From a virus: a stretch of DNA of 64,000 nt. Under the pieces are notes generated by a model. It saw nothing but the letters and a program-made list of their open reading frames with translations. It did no database searches and was not told where the DNA came from. The stretch spans positions 1 through 64,000 of the IMG/VR virus record IMGVR_UViG_3300037116_000299, one strand, 5' to 3'. Position 1 is the first letter of the stretch. Each line of letters begins with the position of its first letter. Both the position numbers and the translations under genes were made by a program. This document shows positions 32,221-38,293 of this stretch, piece by piece.

Positions 32221-34185
32221 TTATGCAGCGTCTGCCAGCTGCAGTTCTTCAGCCCGAGCGATCCAGTCCAACGGGCAGTAGTCGAAGTTGTCGACATGCA
32301 CCAGCGCCAGGTTGATCATCTTCTCCACTTCGCGAGTGTTCGGGACCACCACCTTGAAGGCGTGGTTCCAATCGTCCAGCTGAATGGTGAGGTCGAGCTT
32401 GCCGTCAAGCTTGCGGTCCTGGCGAGTCATCCTGCGATAGGCTGACACCAGGAGCTGCTCGATCTCAGCGCCGGTCCAGATCCTCTTCTTGTCGAAGAGA
32501 AGCTGACCCAGACCCTGTCCAGGCTTGTCCTTGGTGGCTTCCAGTTCCGGCGACAGAACCATCTTCTGTTTCCGAGTCTGGGCAGCCAGGATCGACCAGC
32601 GTCCCTTGTTGTCGCCCTTGACAGGCGGCAGCATGGGAATCTTGACGTCGATACGGCCAGCACGAATCAGGGCAGCGTCGAGCAGGTCAGGCCGGTTGCT
32701 GGCCATCAGGGCAACAACCTTGCCCTGGCGCCCAGGATCGGACAACCATGTCATCAAGTTGTTGAACATGCGGGCCGAGGTTCCGGAGTCGCCGCCGCCG
32801 GAGCGGCCGCTCGAAAGGACTGAGTCGACTTCGTCAAAGAACGCGATGCAGGGCGCCGCGGCTTCAATCGCCTCGATCAGCTTGCGCATGTTCTTCTCGG
32901 TCTCTCCAACAATGCCACCGAATACCTTCCCGAGATCGACCTGCAGGAAGTTGACACCAGCCTCGTAGGCCAGAGCCCAGGCGATCATGGTCTTGCCGGT
33001 GCCCGGAGGTCCGGTCATCAGGGCGCCGCGGGAGCAAAGCTTGCGGTTCCCTTCCTTGAGAGGCTTGATGATCTCCCAGCGACAGTAGTCCTTGAAGTGC
33101 TCGTGACCGCCGATCTGGTCGAAGCCGAAGGTGGGTTCCTTGATGTCCAGGATCCCGCCGTACTCGTCGTCCAGCGCCCGCTTCTTGCGTTCCTGCACCA
33201 TCGGGAAGTCCAGAGGGATGCGGGACCGCCAGGAGTTGAGGATCACGTCCTTGAGCTGCTTGCGATTCATGCCGGCCGACTGGTTGGCAAACTCGGCCAG
33301 GTTGAAGTCGGAAGCGAAGTCGATGCCGCGAACCTCGAGATTGTCCCCTACCTTCAGGGCCCCATCCAGCTCCACCTTGCGGAGGATCGACTGGTTGAAG
33401 TTGGTGATCCACTCAGTACGGTCCTGCAGATTCGGCTTGCGAACCACGTGACTGACTGCCAGCTCTCCGCGGATCGAGTCCTGAATGTCCGAGATGTGCC
33501 GGGTCATCAGGATGATCCGGTTCCGGGATCCAAGGACAGTGTCCTGGGCCCAGTTGCGGGCATTGATGATGGCCGCACGGTCCTGGACCAGGTTGGCGAT
33601 CTCGCCGCGCGGAAAGAGTGCGTCCGCGTCGGTGATGACCAGGGTCATGACCAGTTCCTTGCGTAAGGTTTGCTGCTGTGCCTTGCGGACCTCGTTGTCC
33701 ATCAGGATCTGCTTGGAGATCGAGAACCACTTGTTGAACAGCATCATGGCGGAGTCAGGGCTGCCGGGGTGGAAGTAGTCTTCTCCCATCTCGTTGATCG
33801 CCTCATCGCCCATGATCTGCTTGAAGGCGTCCTTGAACATCTCGTAGCTGCGGGTGTCCGGAAACTCCAGGCCCTGCGAGGTGTTGTAGAACGCCATGAC
33901 TCGGACCTTCTCCGAGACTCGGGCGTTGGTCTGCTGGACGCCGATCTCCTGGCTGTCGGGGCGCGCGTCCGGGTTCAGGCCGCGCTGGATGTTGTCATCG
34001 AAGTTGCAGGCCAGAACCTTCTTGATGCCAAGATTGCTGCCGGCGTTATCGACGAAGTCGTAGATGTTGCCGTACAGGAGGAACAGGTGCGAGATCTGCG
34101 CCTGATAGTCATCCTTGATAGCGCGGATGAAGTCAGGTTCGCCGCGCTGGATCACTCGGGTCGGTCGTGTCGTTCTGGGTGGCAT
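32221..34185 (-). CDS. Ycf46-like AAA+ ATPase
   Basis: 654 aa from ATG 34185 (GAGG six bases upstream). N-terminal half (residues about 10-320) is a degenerate ATPase-like domain (SHLFLLYGNIYDFVDN, VMTLVITDADALFPRGEIAN, RIILMTRHISDIQ). The C-terminal half is a canonical AAA+ domain: Walker A GPPGTGKT near 393-400, Walker B CIAFFDEVDSVLS near 450, sensor/Arg-finger MASNRPDLLDAALIRAGRID. This bipartite layout is that of plastid/cyanobacterial Ycf46 and relatives. DUF2997 and DUF1257 (Ycf35) genes lie 2-2.8 kb upstream, the partners usually found with such ATPases. Function of the set unknown. Confidence 0.75.
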   Translation of the reverse strand: MPPRTTRPTRVIQRGEPDFIRAIKDDYQAQISHLFLLYGNIYDFVDNAGSNLGIKKVLACNFDDNIQRGLNPDARPDSQEIGVQQTNARVSEKVRVMAFYNTSQGLEFPDTRSYEMFKDAFKQIMGDEAINEMGEDYFHPGSPDSAMMLFNKWFSISKQILMDNEVRKAQQQTLRKELVMTLVITDADALFPRGEIANLVQDRAAIINARNWAQDTVLGSRNRIILMTRHISDIQDSIRGELAVSHVVRKPNLQDRTEWITNFNQSILRKVELDGALKVGDNLEVRGIDFASDFNLAEFANQSAGMNRKQLKDVILNSWRSRIPLDFPMVQERKKRALDDEYGGILDIKEPTFGFDQIGGHEHFKDYCRWEIIKPLKEGNRKLCSRGALMTGPPGTGKTMIAWALAYEAGVNFLQVDLGKVFGGIVGETEKNMRKLIEAIEAAAPCIAFFDEVDSVLSSGRSGGGDSGTSARMFNNLMTWLSDPGRQGKVVALMASNRPDLLDAALIRAGRIDVKIPMLPPVKGDNKGRWSILAAQTRKQKMVLSPELEATKDKPGQGLGQLLFDKKRIWTGAEIEQLLVSAYRRMTRQDRKLDGKLDLTIQLDDWNHAFKVVVPNTREVEKMINLALVHVDNFDYCPLDWIARAEELQLADAA

Positions 34186-34429
34186 TGGATACCTCAATGA
34201 ATTCGGACATGGCGAGCTGCCCGGGGCCGTTGGTTGACGGCATGTCCCGCAGGAATCGCTCGCGTGTGATGTAGTGTTCGAGATATGCCTGCAGTGCTGA
34301 CGTTTCGTCAGACGCAACCATCAGGCATTGTCGATAGATAGGGTCTTCCTCGATGCGTTCCATGTCGAGGGAGATCCGGGCCATCAAGCCGAGGCGCACC
34401 TCGAGCAGGTCTTCGGGACTGCGAGCCAC
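34133..34429 (-). CDS. Small hypothetical protein overlapping the AAA ATPase start
   Basis: 98 aa starting with GTG behind AAAGGAG. Helical (EDLLEVRLGLMARISLDMER, TSALQAYLEHYITRERFLRD); the C-terminal 15 residues overlap the ATPase gene by 53 bp in another frame. Probably real given the strong ribosome site. No family recognised. Confidence 0.5.
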   Translation of the reverse strand: MARSPEDLLEVRLGLMARISLDMERIEEDPIYRQCLMVASDETSALQAYLEHYITRERFLRDMPSTNGPGQLAMSEFIEVSNATQNDTTDPSDPARRT

Positions 34430-34431
34430 GG

Positions 34432-34662
34432 CTACTCCTTTGCGGTGATGCTTTCGGAGCGAACCTTGGACGCAGTCAGCGTTCCAATCGAAACGCCCAG
34501 GGCCAGATGGTCGATCGCTTTGCCGCGGAGCTGCTTGCGCAGCAGTTTGCCTGCATCCTCGGCATTGTCGGCGACCATCTTCTTCTTTAGCCGGAAGGTG
34601 CCGGTCACCTGACCGGACACCTCGACTGTGAACTCGTGAAACCTATGCTGCTTCTTGGACAC
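34432..34662 (-). CDS. Small basic hypothetical protein (76 aa)
   Basis: GTG start (VSKKQHRFHEFTVEVSG) behind GGAGG six bases upstream; the longer frame to 35187 is an opposite-codon-phase artefact inside the exonuclease gene. Strand then helix (TFRLKKKMVADNAEDAGKLL). 20-bp overlap with the exonuclease gene. Function unknown. Confidence 0.55.
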   Translation of the reverse strand: MSKKQHRFHEFTVEVSGQVTGTFRLKKKMVADNAEDAGKLLRKQLRGKAIDHLALGVSIGTLTASKVRSESITAKE

Positions 34663-35281
34663 AGTTGGCCTCCAATCCGCCGATGTTGAACCGCAGCGCC
34701 TTGAGAATCGAGTACGCGTGCAGTGCGCCAGTGAGCGCCCCATGTGGTTTCGGCTCGGCTGGCAGGCCCAAGGCCTCGGCAACATAGTCCTTGCCCAGCT
34801 TGGCTTGTGGTCCGAGGATTCCCCAGGCAATGCTGGGAAGATCGAGCAAGTGGCGATCGAATGGACCAAAGCGCTTGAGGTCGTCATCGTTGTTATGGGG
34901 GAAGTAGGAATGGATCGGAGGCTGGATGAAGCCAAGCTCGAAGTGAGCATTCCACGACGACATGATCGCGTTCCGGCCGAACTCGAAGAACGAAGTCCAG
35001 GCATCCCGCCGGCGGACAGCGAATTGCCACCGCTCAGGGGTGTAGCCGTTGACCTCGAGGGCTTTGGGCTGAGCCAGCTCAAGACGCCAGGGCTCGATCT
35101 TGACCTGGAACGTGCTCTGGATCGCCAGCGTTCGCTGATGACAGAGGACTGCGCCGATCTCGAGGACATCGTGAATCGCGGGGTCAAGACCAGTGGTTTC
35201 GAGGTCCAGGATCAGCAGGGGACGATCTTGAAAGCTATACTTCTTCGCTTCAGGCACAGGCCAGCTCCAGTTCACCCTCAT
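34643..35281 (-). CDS. DnaQ-like 3'-5' exonuclease with altered Exo III
   Basis: 212 aa from ATG 35281; a TTG at 35302 is possible. Exo I LILDLETTGLDP (Asp26, Glu28) and Exo II SWNAHFELGF are intact. At Exo III the pattern HxxxxD reads PHGALTGALHAYSIL: the catalytic His is present but the Asp position is Gly. Activity may be reduced or metal binding supplied differently. Could proofread or degrade host DNA/RNA. It overlaps the NrdG-like gene by 32 bp. Confidence 0.7.
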   Translation of the reverse strand: MRVNWSWPVPEAKKYSFQDRPLLILDLETTGLDPAIHDVLEIGAVLCHQRTLAIQSTFQVKIEPWRLELAQPKALEVNGYTPERWQFAVRRRDAWTSFFEFGRNAIMSSWNAHFELGFIQPPIHSYFPHNNDDDLKRFGPFDRHLLDLPSIAWGILGPQAKLGKDYVAEALGLPAEPKPHGALTGALHAYSILKALRFNIGGLEANCVQEAA

Positions 35282-35909
35282 CTTCGTCGCGAGGGTGGTC
35301 AATCGGGTCCAGCGTCTCCGGGAAACCGGTGATCTGGATCAGACCGTCATCTAGGTTCACGTCCATTTCGACGATGTTGTTCGGGTTGAGGTCCTTGGAG
35401 GAGTAACGCTTGGTCAGGAAGTGAACTTCCTGGTTGCGCGAACCACACAAGGGCTTGTCGTCGCAGCGCTGCAGTTCGTTGTAGCGGCCGGCGATGATGA
35501 AGTCCATGCGGCTCAGGATTTCCTTGGCCAGCTTGGCGTCGCCGGGCACCATCATGCCCAGGCCTGGGTTCCACCACTGGAACTTGCCTGCTTCCAGCTC
35601 CTGGCGGGTGTATCCGGTGAAGCTGCCAACTGTGAATCCAGGTCGGCGCTCCTTGAGATAGTCGATCAGTACGTTCAACGCGGGCGCCTGCTGGAAGGGC
35701 TCTCCACCGGAGAACGTCACACCTTCAACGTCCTGCGCAAGGATCCAATCCGCGACCTCGCTGATCAGCATGTCCTTCTCGGGTGCAAAGGCATGGGTCT
35801 CGGGATTCCAACAGCTGGCGCACTTCAAGGTGCATCCCTGGAGCCATACCACGCTTCGTTCTCCGGGCCCATTGGCTCCGGATCGTGCAATCTTGTTGTG
35901 GATAAACAT
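35250..35909 (-). CDS. NrdG-like radical SAM activating protein
   Basis: 219 aa. N-terminal GCTLKCASCWNPET gives Cys26-x3-Cys30-x2-Cys33; VTFSGGEPFQQAPALNVLID is the GGE motif. Small-radical-SAM length and order match anaerobic RNR activases (NrdG) and relatives such as QueE. The only RNR in this window is class II, which needs no activase, so the partner may lie elsewhere or the substrate may be something else, for instance in the Ycf46/DUF1257 cassette beside it. Acidic tail. Confidence 0.7.
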   Translation of the reverse strand: MFIHNKIARSGANGPGERSVVWLQGCTLKCASCWNPETHAFAPEKDMLISEVADWILAQDVEGVTFSGGEPFQQAPALNVLIDYLKERRPGFTVGSFTGYTRQELEAGKFQWWNPGLGMMVPGDAKLAKEILSRMDFIIAGRYNELQRCDDKPLCGSRNQEVHFLTKRYSSKDLNPNNIVEMDVNLDDGLIQITGFPETLDPIDHPRDEDEGELELACA

Positions 35910-35925
35910 CGGTTGTTCCCTTTCC

Positions 35926-36273
35926 CTAACTCGGCTTGCGCAAACCCTTGAAGCCTGCCGGATCTTCCTCGGTTAGCTCGGCGATCCGCTTCAGCAGTTG
36001 TTGATTGACCAGCTCGAGAGCCATCACCTCGGCGGTTTTGATCCGCGAACGGGTCACGCACGTGAGGCATTCGATGATCTCGAGTTCGAACATGTGGATC
36101 TTGCCCAACTCGGTGTGGACTAGCGCGCCGTTCTGCCAGTCCTCTTTTCGGTCGATCTGGCTATTGCCGATCAACACATAGCTTGTGGAGCCGCACCGCG
36201 GACATTTGATATCACTGCCATCAATGTCCGCGGCGCTCACAAATTGCTCCATCATTACCAGCACTTCGGCCAC
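35926..36273 (-). CDS. Zinc-ribbon hypothetical protein (115 aa)
   Basis: CPRCGSTSYVLIG and IIECLTCVTRS supply two CxxC knuckles at residues about 24-75, the rest being a charged helical C terminus (LVNQQLLKRIAELTEEDPAG). Probably a small nucleic-acid or protein-binding zinc ribbon. Located between the NrdG-like and DUF2997 genes. Confidence 0.6.
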   Translation of the reverse strand: MAEVLVMMEQFVSAADIDGSDIKCPRCGSTSYVLIGNSQIDRKEDWQNGALVHTELGKIHMFELEIIECLTCVTRSRIKTAEVMALELVNQQLLKRIAELTEEDPAGFKGLRKPS

Positions 36274-36279
36274 TGGAAG

Positions 36280-36477
36280 CTACCGCCCGTTGGTCAGAGC
36301 GTTGCCCTGACCCTGGCAGGGAGCTGCGCCCGGCTTCGGCGTGTCTTTGGTGACGGTGCCCATGGTTTCGAAGGCTTTCTGGACAGCTGCACAGCCGTTG
36401 CCCTGGAAGCCGTCGGTGTCGACCGTGAACTCCTTGTCGGTCACGTTCACGTCGATTGTGATGAGTTTTCTCGGCAT
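36280..36477 (-). CDS. DUF2997 family protein
   Basis: 65 aa from MPRKLITIDVNVTDKE (AAAGG upstream). The pattern TVDTDGFQGNGCAAVQKAFE then MGTVTKD matches DUF2997: a short beta hairpin, a conserved G-x-x-C turn and a helix. Members are almost always next to DUF1257 genes, as here (upstream neighbour). Role unknown; part of the Ycf46-type cassette. Confidence 0.7.
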   Translation of the reverse strand: MPRKLITIDVNVTDKEFTVDTDGFQGNGCAAVQKAFETMGTVTKDTPKPGAAPCQGQGNALTNGR

Positions 36478-36520
36478 CTTCTTTACCTTTCTAGGTGGTG
36501 AGGGAGGGTGAAGCGGGCGC

Positions 36521-36940
36521 TTACGCGCCCACCTTCTCGTATTGCAAGCGGACATGCTGCTTGCCGTTGACCTCGTACTTCTGAGGGGCTCCAACCACAC
36601 GCAGGCCCAGTTTGGCAGCCGTGGCCTTGGCCTTGGTGACGATGTACTGTCCTTCGACCTTGTCCATGAAGTTCTCCGGGGTGATCGGGCTCATGATGTA
36701 CGGATCCATGCCGATGGTGTAGAACCCATCCGCTTCTTTCTTGAATCCGATGTCGCCACGCGACCCGGTGTCTTCCTTGCGGAGGAGGATCTGGTAGCCC
36801 TTGCGGTTGTCGGCTCGCGTATCTCCGCGAACCGTCTGGTCCTGTCCTACGACGGGCGAGTAGCCCATGTGCTTCAGGGTGTCGACCAAGCACTTCTCGT
36901 GGTTCATCGACTTGGCTTTGAGCTGACGGAAACTGCTCAT
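36521..36940 (-). CDS. DUF1257 (Ycf35-like) protein
   Basis: 139 aa. N-terminal MSSFRQLKAKSMNHEKCLVD corresponds to MSHFxxIKTxIxD; GDIGFKKEADGFYTIGMDPY to the DIGF...Y motif; and the C-terminal KVEGQYIVTKAKATAAKLGL with QKYEVNGKQHVRLQ to the conserved KVxQ-Y...A...G and N-G-R strands of Ycf35. These proteins are cytosolic and of unknown biochemical function. Encoded right before DUF2997 and 2.3 kb from the AAA ATPase. A short GC hairpin spans its stop codon. Confidence 0.75.
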   Translation of the reverse strand: MSSFRQLKAKSMNHEKCLVDTLKHMGYSPVVGQDQTVRGDTRADNRKGYQILLRKEDTGSRGDIGFKKEADGFYTIGMDPYIMSPITPENFMDKVEGQYIVTKAKATAAKLGLRVVGAPQKYEVNGKQHVRLQYEKVGA

Positions 36941-37653
36941 ACGGTGGTACCTTCTTTCGGTTGGAATGGCTCGAGCATGTTGCGCATCTGGTACTCGAGG
37001 CTGTAAGTGCTGGTGAGTTTGTCGCGCGGAAAGAGCAGCGCCGGCGGGGCTTGCCCATAAGCCGGCACGATCCGAACCCCCTGTTGTCCCGCCCCCGCGC
37101 TAGTGGCAAACGCTTCCAGACCAGGGGTCGGCATCGTTGCAACGTACGCGTTGGTGGAGCGCCAGAGTAACGCCATGTCCTTGAGGACCAGATCTTCCCT
37201 CTTGCTGAAACATCCAGTCAGAGAGCAGGTGTGCCCGCCTGGTTCAAAGTAGCGATCAGTCGTGTTCTTTGCGCCATCGATTCCGTGAAACCGAACGATG
37301 TGGTTCTTGAGCACGATATGCTGTCCGTGCTCCTGCGCTGTGGGGTAGAACGTCGAGGTGTACTGGCTGTAGCCGGCTTTGGACTCGTCATTGGGAACCC
37401 ATTTCAACAGGGTGCCGAACTTCTTTGCGTCCGAGCTGGTGCTGATAAAGGCGGTCTCCTCATACATCCAGAGATTGACCTCTTCATCAGTCAGAAAGCA
37501 GGCCTGGATAACATTCCCACAGGTAGGGCACCGGTGTCCGTAGATCAGATCCCGTTCGAGGTTCGGCGCCTTCGGGTTCCCCCGAAAGGCCGGCCGCGGT
37601 GTGAATAAGAGCTTGCAGGACTTGTCACCGGGAGCCCCTGTCAGTTCAATCAA
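36937..37653 (-). CDS. Hypothetical zinc-binding protein (238 aa)
   Basis: GHRCPTCGNVIQACF at residues 40-54 and HTCSLTGCF at about 140 could bind zinc. Otherwise beta-rich without a known motif. ATGA overlap with the DUF1257 gene and with the upstream gene, so tightly coupled to the cassette. Confidence 0.55.
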   Translation of the reverse strand: MIELTGAPGDKSCKLLFTPRPAFRGNPKAPNLERDLIYGHRCPTCGNVIQACFLTDEEVNLWMYEETAFISTSSDAKKFGTLLKWVPNDESKAGYSQYTSTFYPTAQEHGQHIVLKNHIVRFHGIDGAKNTTDRYFEPGGHTCSLTGCFSKREDLVLKDMALLWRSTNAYVATMPTPGLEAFATSAGAGQQGVRIVPAYGQAPPALLFPRDKLTSTYSLEYQMRNMLEPFQPKEGTTV

Positions 37654-37958
37654 TAGGACCTCCTGTAGATGCGGGCATATTCATCGCCCTCCTTCTCGAT
37701 CCGTGCGTGAGCGACGCTCATACACGATTCCTGTTGTGGCATCAGGTAGAGGAAGTCAGGCCAGAGCATACGAAATACCTCGGGCTCGATCTTCATAACC
37801 TGGAAGAAGGTGGTGTTCGATTCAACCGAACACTTGAACCCCTTCGCGACCGCGTTGAGCAGCCGCGCCCAGACGAATGCGGATTCCCGCGGGATATAGC
37901 GGAGACGATTCATTGCCTCCACTACCTGCAGGACATTCTTCTCTTGCTCAGGGGTCAT
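37650..37958 (-). CDS. Hypothetical protein (102 aa)
   Basis: Helical: EQEKNVLQVVEAMNRLRYIP and VFRMLWPDFLYLMPQQESCM. Coupled by ATGA on both sides. No family recognised. Confidence 0.55.
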   Translation of the reverse strand: MTPEQEKNVLQVVEAMNRLRYIPRESAFVWARLLNAVAKGFKCSVESNTTFFQVMKIEPEVFRMLWPDFLYLMPQQESCMSVAHARIEKEGDEYARIYRRSY

Positions 37959-38293
37959 GAAGCTGGCACCCCCGGCGGAAGCCGCTGGGCGTCATAAAAC
38001 TCCTGCAATCGCTGCAACCCCAGATTTGAGAGACGAATGAACGGATCGAGTAGCCGGTAGGCCTGCTCTCCTGTTTTCTCGTTCATCAAGTTGAGCCGGT
38101 AGAAGTCGGTGTTCGGGTTCACGTGATACACCCCGCCAACCGTAACCGCTTCCACAATCCCCATCCAGTCCCACTGAGCGTGGCCGGAACCCCGGCTTAG
38201 ACGGTATGCTTGCATCACCGTCAAAAGCCGAGACTCCAGATCCGTTGTGGGATCGGGCAGCGACAACTTCAGATAATCCGACTTGCTGCTCAT
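37955..38293 (-). CDS. Hypothetical protein (112 aa) coupled to helicase
   Basis: Starts MSSKSDYLKLSLPDPTTDLE at an ATG overlapping the helicase stop by ATGA; the longer frame to 38617 is inside the helicase gene. Sequence WDWMGIVEAVTVGGVYHVNP then RLLDPFIRLSNLGLQRLQEF suggests a small alpha/beta protein. No assignment. Confidence 0.6.
   Translation of the reverse strand: MSSKSDYLKLSLPDPTTDLESRLLTVMQAYRLSRGSGHAQWDWMGIVEAVTVGGVYHVNPNTDFYRLNLMNEKTGEQAYRLLDPFIRLSNLGLQRLQEFYDAQRLPPGVPAS

Noticed and set aside
34663-35187. Long upstream extension of the 76-residue protein at 34432
   Set aside because: Ser/Arg-rich shadow of the DnaQ-like gene; the GTG at 34662 with GGAGG is the likely start.
35250-35909. 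Assignment of the NrdG-like protein as activator of the RNR in this window
   Set aside because: The RNR at 48095 is a class II, B12-dependent enzyme that does not use a glycyl radical activase.
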